From NCBI GenBank assembly GCA_900765465.1, contig CAAFRM010000352.1, positions 1 through 10,074 of the forward strand: a stretch of 10,074 nt of DNA, given 5' to 3'. The position numbers and the translations under genes were made by a program. This stretch comes from an uncultured Prevotella sp. (GTDB lineage Bacteria; Bacteroidota; Bacteroidia; Bacteroidales; Bacteroidaceae). Of the stretch, positions 1 through 6,058 are shown in pieces (the stretch's first letter is position 1; each line of letters begins with the position of its first letter). Below the pieces are notes generated by a model. The model saw only the letters and a list, made by a program, of their open reading frames with translations. It did not search any database and was not told the DNA's origin.

Positions 1-873
1 GAGGGGATGATAGAACTTCGCAGCCATCGTAAAGATGGGGTGGAAGAGATAGATAGGCAGCGTGTTGCGCCCTATATATAATAAGGTGTCCTTGATTCTG
101 TTGGTCACCTTTGCCACTTTTTCTATCATGGGACTGAAATCCTTGAAGCGTTCTGGAATATCGAGCAGGTGTTGCAGGAACAGCAGGCAACTGATACAGC
201 ACCAGCAGGAGAAGACGATGGCCAGGTTGCCCCAGTCGTACCAGTCATCGCGGTAGAGCAGATAAATCCACAGGAAAATGGCGAAGAATTCGTGGCGGAA
301 CAGCTTGCTCCACTCCGTCTTGCTCTGTCGGATGACTACACCGATGAAATAATAGGCAGCAGCACTTGCCGATAGAGCTGGAGTTTCTGATATCAGGAGC
401 AGCGTAAGTGCGAAGACGAAAAGGCTGGCATAGGTATCTCTTTTTGTATAATTCTTGTGTAAATCATTCCAATTCCTTCCACGGAAGCTGAAGTAATAGA
501 GAGTTCCGCAGATAATCATAGTTTGGATAAACCAATAGGGACCGATGGAAGTGATGAAGATTTTCTCGCCTATCTGGGAGAGGGAGAGCTCTGTGATGCC
601 ATCTCTCACCGGCATATAATAGGAGAGGACTGAGAATCCTGTCACCATGATGACATAGGGCAGGGCGAGACATTTCAGATAGTTTCCCATCTGTCTTCCG
701 GTTTTCTCGATATTGACAAGATAACCCGTGATGATGAGGAAGGTAGGCATCATAAACGAGAGAATGCCAGCTTTCAGATGTGGGTATGCATTGCCGAAAC
801 TCACAATATGAATCAATATCATGAGAATGATGAGGATGGCTCGTATCAAGTCGAGGTCTGTATTTCTTTTCAT
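1..873 (-). CDS. Acyltransferase-3 family membrane protein, 3' end cut by window edge
   Basis: Reading from an ATG at 873 the minus strand stays open for 291 codons to base 1, so the C-terminus is missing. The N-terminus (residues 7-23, LDLIRAILIILMILIHI) is the classic first membrane helix of AT3 (PF01757) acyltransferases, with the probable catalytic His at 22. Further helices follow (about 36-53, 70-87, 110-128, 150-182, 195-235), and the late motif IYLFHPIF (274-281) is typical of the family's last helices. Such enzymes move acetyl or other acyl groups onto sugars of LPS, capsule or other exported glycans at the inner membrane. The start codon lies 25 bases after the stop of the HAD phosphatase gene, so it is probably the last visible member of that operon. 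The acceptor cannot be deduced. The family call is firm; substrate and exact length are unknown. Confidence 0.85.
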   Translation of the reverse strand, partial: MKRNTDLDLIRAILIILMILIHIVSFGNAYPHLKAGILSFMMPTFLIITGYLVNIEKTGRQMGNYLKCLALPYVIMVTGFSVLSYYMPVRDGITELSLSQIGEKIFITSIGPYWFIQTMIICGTLYYFSFRGRNWNDLHKNYTKRDTYASLFVFALTLLLISETPALSASAAAYYFIGVVIRQSKTEWSKLFRHEFFAIFLWIYLLYRDDWYDWGNLAIVFSCWCCISCLLFLQHLLDIPERFKDFSPMIEKVAKVTNRIKDTLLYIGRNTLPIYLFHPIFTMAAKFYHPL

Positions 874-898
874 GTTATTTTCTGTAACAGGAAGTTTA

Positions 899-1540
899 TT
901 ATTCTCTGAATGGTTTGAAGTGTCCCTTGTCGGCGAAGGCAAGCATCTCTTTGTCGCCACGACTATCTCCAAAGGCTTCTATCTCATATTCAGAACGCTC
1001 GAAAGATTTTGCAGATTCAGAATGTGATGCTTGCGAAGAGACTAGTGCCTCTGTAATGCGGTTCACCTTCTCCTTACCGTAGCAATTGTTCGACTTGAAA
1101 TAGCCTGTAAGTTTGCCATCTACTACCTCTATCTGAGTACCCAAAACCTGGATGCCTTTCAGGTTGCGGATTTCAAAGAAAGGGCGTACCCAGTTGTCGA
1201 TACTGGCGCTTACTATGAATACTTTTGCCCCTGCTACCAATGCTTCATGCACTAAGGTAATGCCTTTGGGACGGAGCAGATGCTGATTCTCTTCGGCAAA
1301 ACCACGGCAGAGCGCATCAAATTTCTCGATGCGCATTCCGGCGAAGAGATGGGCGAAAATCTGCTGTTTTGCCTTCCAGTTAGGATAAAGGTGCAGCTTC
1401 ATCAGCACCAGTAAGGGGCTATACATCAGGAATACCATCAGAAAGCGTCCCTTTCCCTTGGCATACTTGATGAATTCAAGCAATGTATCGCTCGTGGTGA
1501 GGGTTCCGTCGAAATCGAAACAATATAATTTCTTCTTCAT
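899..1540 (-). CDS. HAD-IB family phosphatase (possible phosphoribosyl-polyprenyl-phosphate phosphatase)
   Basis: A 213-residue soluble hydrolase of the haloacid dehalogenase superfamily, subclass IB. Motif I is DFDGT (nucleophile Asp9, acid/base Asp11), motif II is the Ser in FIVSASI (Ser111), motif III is a Lys in YGKEKV (about 156-158), and motif IV is GDSRGDKEML (191-200, Mg-binding Asp192 and Asp196). A helical cap lies between motifs I and II, with the YPNWKAKQQ segment usual in this group. It follows the UbiA-type gene by 48 bases on the same strand. UbiA and HAD domains also occur as neighbours or fusions in other bacteria, which suggests that it removes the 5-phosphate from the product of the UbiA enzyme; this is inference. 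A phosphoserine-phosphatase-like role on another substrate is the main alternative. Odd point: about 19 polar residues (167-185, Ser/Glu-rich) sit between motifs III and IV, where relatives have a short loop. Confidence 0.85.
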   Translation of the reverse strand: MKKKLYCFDFDGTLTTSDTLLEFIKYAKGKGRFLMVFLMYSPLLVLMKLHLYPNWKAKQQIFAHLFAGMRIEKFDALCRGFAEENQHLLRPKGITLVHEALVAGAKVFIVSASIDNWVRPFFEIRNLKGIQVLGTQIEVVDGKLTGYFKSNNCYGKEKVNRITEALVSSQASHSESAKSFERSEYEIEAFGDSRGDKEMLAFADKGHFKPFRE

Positions 1541-1588
1541 TTCTTTTTCCGTGTTTAAAATGTGCTCTTTTATAAAGATGTACTCTCC

Positions 1589-2494
1589 TTATTCTATATA
1601 GATAAGGAAGAGGAATGAAAGTAACCAGGCGAGAACGATAAACTGGGTGATTCTGTCTCGCAGGATAATCTTCGTAGGGTCGCCACTTTTCTGGTCAACC
1701 ACGGCTATCTGGATGTAGCGCAGCAAGCCTACCAATACGAAGACACTGGTAAGATAGAGATATTCTGTGTGGAAATTCTCTATAACTTCAGGGCTCACGG
1801 TGTACATGATGTAGCATACCAGGGTAACCGAGGCGGTGATGGTTATCGCCTGATTGATGAATGTGAGGTTATATCTGCTGGTATTCTTGCGAGGTGCCTC
1901 GCCCGTCTTCTCCATCCGCAAGACGTCATCGCGGCGCTTGGCAAAACTCATGAAGAGGGTGATAAGGAAAGTCATCAACACAATCCATTTACTCAGAACG
2001 ATTTGGGTGGCTATACCACCAGCCAACAGACGGAGCACGAAACCGAAGGCTACGATGCATACATCGATGATGGCATACTGTTTCAGTTTGGCGCAATAGC
2101 AGAGATTCAAAAGCCAATAGAAGGCAATGACGCCCATTGTTTTCCATGAATCGAGCAAACTGCACGCTCCCATCGAGAGGACAAACATCAGGAACATCAG
2201 TCCGTATGCCTGTTTCACGCTTACCGCTCCCGATGCTATCGGACGATGGCATTTCACGGGATGGCGGCGGTCTGCCTCCACATCATAGATGTCGTTGAAG
2301 CAATAGATGCTCGATGCAGCAAAGCTATAGGCTATGAAGGTAATCAAGCCTGCCAGCAAGGCATCGGTATGAAATAGGGCACCACCAAAGAAAAGTGGCA
2401 CGAAGATAAACATGTTCTTAATCCACTGCTTGGGGCGAATCAGTCGCATCAAGGCAGCAAAACCTTTACTATCTTTTGTTTTATTCTCGTTCAT
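1589..2494 (-). CDS. UbiA-superfamily prenyltransferase, decaprenyl-phosphate phosphoribosyltransferase-like
   Basis: A 301-residue, highly hydrophobic protein with about nine predicted membrane spans. The first UbiA Asp-rich motif is NDIYDVEADRRHP (67-79), followed by a CHRPIASGAV segment. This matches the NDxxDxxxDRxHPxKxxRPIA pattern of DPPR synthase (mycobacterial Rv3806c) better than that of quinone or heme prenyltransferases. The second conserved Asp region (DVCIVAFGFVLRLLAGG, 144-160) and the KRRDD loop (186-190) also fit. The expected reaction transfers 5-phosphoribosyl from PRPP to a polyprenyl phosphate at the cytoplasmic face, giving a lipid-linked pentose donor. The start lies 11 bases after the stop of an AT3 gene, and a HAD phosphatase follows, so this is probably one operon. 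The superfamily call is firm. The phosphoribosyl specificity is inferred from the motif, and the pentose's final destination is unknown. Confidence 0.85.
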   Translation of the reverse strand: MNENKTKDSKGFAALMRLIRPKQWIKNMFIFVPLFFGGALFHTDALLAGLITFIAYSFAASSIYCFNDIYDVEADRRHPVKCHRPIASGAVSVKQAYGLMFLMFVLSMGACSLLDSWKTMGVIAFYWLLNLCYCAKLKQYAIIDVCIVAFGFVLRLLAGGIATQIVLSKWIVLMTFLITLFMSFAKRRDDVLRMEKTGEAPRKNTSRYNLTFINQAITITASVTLVCYIMYTVSPEVIENFHTEYLYLTSVFVLVGLLRYIQIAVVDQKSGDPTKIILRDRITQFIVLAWLLSFLFLIYIE

Positions 2495-2505
2495 AAAAAA
2501 CTTTT

Positions 2506-3516
2506 TTACTTGATAATCTTAGATAATTCTCTGGAAATCCATCCTGCTATCTTACTCAGTATCCATGCTGCAGGCAGGGTGATGCCTATGCAGGCAAAGA
2601 AGGTAGGCCAATAGCCCCAATGATGAGGCTCTATGTATTTGAGTACAAAGTGGATATGGATGAGATAACATTCCAGACTGAGTGCTCCTACAAGCATAAA
2701 GCATCGGTTGAACCAATGGGGAGTGCGGCGGAAGATACGGTTGAGCAGCAGGATGCTGGTGATGGTGAGCGGGATGTAGAGCATGCGCTCCAGAAAGAGT
2801 GGAAACATGCCGTGTTTCTCCTGTTCCAGGAAGATGCTTGCCATCAGGGTCATCAAGAACATGAGCCATATCATCCATATCGATGCGCCATCCAGGGTCT
2901 GTTTCTGTCGCACCATCTCTCCCATGTTGATGCCTATGAAGAAGATAGGTACACGACTCCAGAATATCTCAAGATGTCCTACGGCATGATGGATGGGCGT
3001 AACGTATTGTACCAGGATGCACCACATAATCATCACCACCGGCAGCCATCGGTAGATAGGATGCCGTTTGATGAGTTCCATGTAGGCTGGGGCAAAGAGA
3101 TAGAGCATCATCGTGGCAGGAATATACCAGAAGTTAAGCTCGTCATGAAGCCAGAACCCCCAGTTGATGGTTATCTCGCCCAAGAGATTGACCCAATTCC
3201 AGATGCTTCCGCCGTGAAAGGCAGGAATATAGAAGAGACAGGCGATGATGAGCCAGGTGGGATAGATGCGCAGATAGCGGCGGATGAAGAAATGCCTTGC
3301 CGAAGGAGTCTTCATCCACGAGAACCACAGTCCTATTCCGCTGAGGAATAAGAACATATCTACCCCCACATTGCCCATCCTTCGGAGTCCGTAGAAGGCG
3401 TCTTCCCTAGGCAATGCCACATGAAAGAGGATGATGAAGAGCATCGCCGCTCCCATCAATTCTCCGCGAAATCTGCTGATATTCGCCAGTTCTATGTCTT
3501 TAATCTTCCAATTCAT
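2506..3516 (-). CDS. Acyltransferase-3 family membrane protein
   Basis: A 336-residue integral membrane protein, about full length for AT3 (PF01757) enzymes. Helix 1 (residues 14-34) has FRGELMGAAMLFIILFHV with the probable catalytic His32. The next helix carries GVDMFLFLSGIGLWF (51-65), followed by the cytoplasmic arginine motif FFIRRYLRIYPTW (76-88) that is conserved in the family. The C-terminal helices contain ECYLIHIHFV. It likely transfers an acyl group, often acetyl, to a sugar hydroxyl on an envelope glycan or glycolipid. It is the first gene after a possible promoter at 3540-3547 and sits 11 bases upstream of the UbiA-type gene, so its acceptor may be a product of the same pathway. 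It is distinct in sequence from the two other AT3 proteins in this window. Family call firm, acceptor unknown. Confidence 0.9.
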   Translation of the reverse strand: MNWKIKDIELANISRFRGELMGAAMLFIILFHVALPREDAFYGLRRMGNVGVDMFLFLSGIGLWFSWMKTPSARHFFIRRYLRIYPTWLIIACLFYIPAFHGGSIWNWVNLLGEITINWGFWLHDELNFWYIPATMMLYLFAPAYMELIKRHPIYRWLPVVMIMWCILVQYVTPIHHAVGHLEIFWSRVPIFFIGINMGEMVRQKQTLDGASIWMIWLMFLMTLMASIFLEQEKHGMFPLFLERMLYIPLTITSILLLNRIFRRTPHWFNRCFMLVGALSLECYLIHIHFVLKYIEPHHWGYWPTFFACIGITLPAAWILSKIAGWISRELSKIIK

Positions 3517-3539
3517 TCTTGTTTTTATATACTTCTGTG

Positions 3540-3547
3540 CAAAAATA
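3540..3547 (-). promoter_or_regulatory. Possible Bacteroidota -7 promoter box before the AT3/UbiA/HAD genes
   Basis: On the minus strand this reads TATTTTTG, a match to the Bacteroidota -7 consensus TAnnTTTG, ending 23 bases before the ATG at 3516. No clear TTTG -33 box is found at the usual spacing; a TTG lies 16 bases upstream, which is short. The surroundings are T-rich, so a chance match is possible. Confidence 0.35.
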
Positions 3548-3580
3548 CATAAAAAAAATGATTCAACGAAATGAAAGGAG

Positions 3581-3982
3581 TTATTTTTCTTGTTTGAAGA
3601 TGATAAAAACGATAATTCCCAATCCTATGAGGGTGGATGCAAGCGTAATTGCCATACATATTCCGCTGGATAGTCCGCTGAATCTATCCAGTGTGTTATA
3701 GAAAACGATGGGGAAAGTCCATTCGGCAAGAAGAGTGATAGTCCATGGAAGTTTATGTCCTGACTTCCATAAATAACGAAGGAATATGAGTGCGAGTGAA
3801 ATGCTTAAGATAACGATGCATCCCGCAATGCCTCCCTGGTAATATTCCATGGCGGTCATGATGCAGAAGATATAAGCCAGACTCAATATGCCTTTGCTTT
3901 TTTCATTGCTGTCTTTGCCTACTAGAGTATAGGCACCCCAAGCGATGAGAAGGGTCAATGTAAGAACAAGAATATCTGTCAT
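3581..3982 (-). CDS. Small multi-span membrane protein of unknown function
   Basis: A 133-residue protein that I do not recognise. It is almost entirely hydrophobic, with likely membrane spans at about residues 3-21, 31-47, 51-69, 79-96 and 106-129, giving four or five passes. Short charged loops lie between them (GKDSNEKSK at 22-30, WKSGHKL at 72-78), and the C-terminus is basic (FKQEK). It has no cleavable signal, no metal-binding cluster and no obvious catalytic motif. Its own promoter appears to lie at 4014-4045, so it is transcribed apart from the genes to its right. The gap of 64 bases to the next gene allows, but does not prove, co-transcription with the AT3-UbiA-HAD block. A helper or flippase-like role in envelope assembly would be speculation. 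The reading frame is credible because it fills the space between neighbours on the same strand. Confidence 0.65.
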   Translation of the reverse strand: MTDILVLTLTLLIAWGAYTLVGKDSNEKSKGILSLAYIFCIMTAMEYYQGGIAGCIVILSISLALIFLRYLWKSGHKLPWTITLLAEWTFPIVFYNTLDRFSGLSSGICMAITLASTLIGLGIIVFIIFKQEK

Positions 3983-4013
3983 TTTCTTTTTGGTTTGAGT
4001 GAATAATTGCCTG

Positions 4014-4045
4014 CAAAGGTAACAGATTCTTTTGGAATATGCAAT
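4014..4045 (-). promoter_or_regulatory. Bacteroidota-type promoter (-33/-7)
   Basis: The minus strand carries TACCTTTG at 4021-4014, an exact match to the Bacteroidota primary-sigma -7 box TAnnTTTG. Twenty bases upstream is ATTG (4045-4042), one mismatch from the -33 box TTTG, at normal spacing. It lies in the largest intergenic gap of the window and 31 bases before the ATG of the small membrane protein gene, giving a short leader. This is the best promoter candidate seen here and marks a transcription-unit boundary after the helix-turn-helix gene. Confidence 0.65.
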
Positions 4046-4114
4046 AGCATGTTATAGAGCGTTTCTTGTAAATCATTGATATCCAAACGATATGAAATCA
4101 AATGATTTGAATAA

Positions 4115-4894
4115 TTACTCCAGATTATCACAAAAACGCTTGAATGAAGTTTCTTGCTTGAGCTTTTTCAACGTGCGAAATTTCAATTGGCGATAGCCGT
4201 CTTTGGATAGTCCTAGAATCTTCATCACGGATTCCTTGTCCTTTCCGATTCTCCAAAGAATGCTAAGCATCTCTTCTTTAGGGGTAATCGGTTTCCCCTT
4301 TAAATGCTCAAGAAGAGAAACAAAGTCTTCGTCTATCAGTCTGTAGCATTTGGTGATGTTTTCTATCTGCTGCTTGTCTAACTTGAGATCCTCTTCATCA
4401 TTCAGAATATAATACAGGCTTTTTAAACCGTCACTAATGGCTGCGATGTCTTTTGTATGTTCCTTTAGTCTGTTGTTTTTGCTGGCTAGTTCTTCTTTCT
4501 GCCTGTTGATTACGGTTTGGTCTTTCTTGATAAGCGATTCCAGTTTTCGGGATACTTCAGCCAGTTCTTGGATGCAATTGTCTTTTGTCGTTGCTATTTC
4601 TGCCTGTATCTCGTTCATGTCACCTTTCATTCTTCTTATCGTTAAACTTTTCTTCTGGTTCATTTGATAAGCATAGATGATGATGTCTAACAGGGCGACA
4701 ACGATGATGCTGACAATGAGCAGGAGATTGAGGTTGTTGCTATGCGTGACATTTGCCATGATACTGCTGATGGCACCCGATAGAGCCAACAGTTGTTCCT
4801 GGCAATGATGATATTCTATATAAACAATAAAGGTTATGACCATTGCCAGGGAAGCAATGGTCATAACTATATTCTTATTTGAGAGTGTTGGCAT
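4115..4894 (-). CDS. Membrane-anchored coiled-coil protein with C-terminal helix-turn-helix, putative regulator
   Basis: A 259-residue protein that I do not recognise as a named family. Visible layout: membrane span at about 8-27; a short loop (28-55) rich in His and Asn; a second span at about 56-76; a long charged coiled coil at about 85-155; then a C-terminal region (about 185-250) that looks like a helix-turn-helix. The segment TPKEEMLSILWRIGKDKESV followed by LGLSKDGYRQLKFRTLKKL resembles the LuxR/sigma-4-like DNA-binding end of Bacteroidota membrane regulators. Those usually read LTPxExxxCxLIRLxxSxKEIA and end in a SRLRKKL-like helix. The usual TPR sensor half is absent. It starts 18 bases after the AT3 stop, so it is probably the last gene of the phosphoethanolamine-transferase operon. 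It may sense envelope state and regulate nearby genes (inference). It is more AT-rich than its neighbours, and its early codons form a perfect inverted repeat. Confidence 0.75.
   Translation of the reverse strand: MPTLSNKNIVMTIASLAMVITFIVYIEYHHCQEQLLALSGAISSIMANVTHSNNLNLLLIVSIIVVALLDIIIYAYQMNQKKSLTIRRMKGDMNEIQAEIATTKDNCIQELAEVSRKLESLIKKDQTVINRQKEELASKNNRLKEHTKDIAAISDGLKSLYYILNDEEDLKLDKQQIENITKCYRLIDEDFVSLLEHLKGKPITPKEEMLSILWRIGKDKESVMKILGLSKDGYRQLKFRTLKKLKQETSFKRFCDNLE
4833..4867. repeat. Perfect 14-bp inverted repeat inside the start of the HTH gene
   Basis: Left arm GTTATGACCATTGC (4833-4846) and right arm GCAATGGTCATAAC (4854-4867) are exact reverse complements, separated by a 7-base loop (CAGGGAA). 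The repeat covers nucleotides 28-62 of the minus-strand coding region and encodes most of the first membrane helix, so the mRNA could form a strong hairpin just after the start codon. No U-tract follows directly, so it is not a standard terminator. Confidence 0.9.
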
Positions 4895-4912
4895 GATGGG
4901 TCGTCTCTTTGT

Positions 4913-6058
4913 TTAGTACTTCGGATTCGGAATTTTCTTCATCAGTTGGGTAAAGAGCCACGCTATGCAGATGCTGGCAATGATGTAGAGCAGCAATCCG
5001 GCATAGATATCGCCATGACGACTGATAGGAATGAAGATCTTACGGGTAATCGGATGACTCACGAAGAGGGCGGCTGATATGCTGCCCATCCACTCTAAAA
5101 CCTTATAAACGCCTGACAGCCAACTGATGTTTTGCAGCATCTCTGCCACGAGTACGCAGAGCAGACAGATGAAGAACGGAACAAAGGTCCATCCTATCAT
5201 GTTGAGGCTCAAACTGTAAATCAGCGAGATGCAGAAGATGCAGCCAAAGAAATTGGTGATAGGCGAATGGAATGTCATGAGTATCTTCTCGCCATAGCGG
5301 GCATAGAGGATGCCCAGTCCGAATGGCAGCATGCCGCCCATGAAGTTATAGCGGTAGCGGTTCATCGCCTCGCTTTCCGGATTATCGAAGCCCAGGATGA
5401 GCTGGATGCCGATGCAGATAAGCATCAGTCCCACCGTCCATCCCCAATGACGGCGATAGAGAAACAAGCGGTATACGATGTATAACTGCAGCATCAGACC
5501 GAAGAACCAGTAAGGACCCGGCCAGATGATGTCGTCAGGATTAGGCAGCACATTATTAAACATGCCCAGCATCGAAACGATGCCCAATACCTCGTAGTGG
5601 CGAGAACCCGGGGTGATGTAATCTATCAGGGTGAATGCCACGTATCCCACGATCATCATCTTGAAGAGCTTCAGATAATGATAGCGTATAAAGCGCAGAG
5701 GTTCATGCCAATTGATTCTCCACGATTGGTTCTTGCCCGAGATGCTATACATCTGGGCTTGCTGTTCTGCTGTGATATGAGGTTTTGCCTCATACTTCAT
5801 CACCAGTCCGTATGCACTCAGAAAGAGGAACACGGGCACACCGTAATGGCCGAAGAACGACAGCAGGTGGATCGGCAGGTTGATGTCGGGATTCGCCAGC
5901 ACCTGTGTCAGCCAGTCCGCATTGCGCAGGAAGAACTGATACTCATTCTCCTTGACGATAGGACCGAGCCAATGGCAGTAGTTGTGCAGGAAGATGCCGA
6001 TGATGGCAAGTCCTCTCAATGCATTGCATGCATTTCTTGAAAGTATCGATTGATTCAT
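4913..6058 (-). CDS. Acyltransferase-3 family membrane protein coupled to the phosphoethanolamine transferase
   Basis: A 381-residue AT3 (PF01757) integral membrane enzyme. The first helix holds RGLAIIGIFLHNYCHW, with His25 the likely catalytic residue. The second helix carries GVPVFLFLSAYGLVM (73-87), and a basic motif RFIRYHYLKLFK follows at 122-133. Between them is a hydrophilic loop (about 88-120) longer than in the other two AT3 proteins here. Around ten spans are predicted, and the C-terminus is basic (MKKIPNPKY). Its ATG overlaps the stop of the phosphoethanolamine transferase gene in the sequence ATGA (6058-6055), so the two are probably translationally coupled and may act on the same envelope molecule. 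It probably transfers an acyl group to a sugar of LPS, capsule or another exported glycan; the acceptor is unknown. Confidence 0.9.
   Translation of the reverse strand: MNQSILSRNACNALRGLAIIGIFLHNYCHWLGPIVKENEYQFFLRNADWLTQVLANPDINLPIHLLSFFGHYGVPVFLFLSAYGLVMKYEAKPHITAEQQAQMYSISGKNQSWRINWHEPLRFIRYHYLKLFKMMIVGYVAFTLIDYITPGSRHYEVLGIVSMLGMFNNVLPNPDDIIWPGPYWFFGLMLQLYIVYRLFLYRRHWGWTVGLMLICIGIQLILGFDNPESEAMNRYRYNFMGGMLPFGLGILYARYGEKILMTFHSPITNFFGCIFCISLIYSLSLNMIGWTFVPFFICLLCVLVAEMLQNISWLSGVYKVLEWMGSISAALFVSHPITRKIFIPISRHGDIYAGLLLYIIASICIAWLFTQLMKKIPNPKY

Noticed and set aside
464..673. Minus-strand 69-codon frame
   Set aside because: It is a shifted frame inside the truncated AT3 gene, which runs open from 873 to the window edge with family motifs.
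2620..3351. Long plus-strand open frame opposite the AT3 gene
   Set aside because: It encodes a His/Glu-rich, low-quality protein with no domain, and lies wholly antisense to a clear AT3 gene with family motifs.
3541..3580. Possible terminator after the small membrane protein gene (T-run on the minus strand)
   Set aside because: The only stem preceding the T-run is about 3 bp (TTC/GAA), too weak for an intrinsic terminator.
4437..4667. Hydrophobic plus-strand frame that looks like a small membrane protein
   Set aside because: It is antisense to the charged coiled coil of the HTH protein; complements of Lys/Glu codons give Phe/Leu/Ser-rich translations.
6019..6040. ATGCAT-rich palindromic stretch in the start of the AT3 gene
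   Set aside because: It consists of short overlapping 6-8 bp palindromes encoding ordinary residues, with no spaced arms or conservation evidence.
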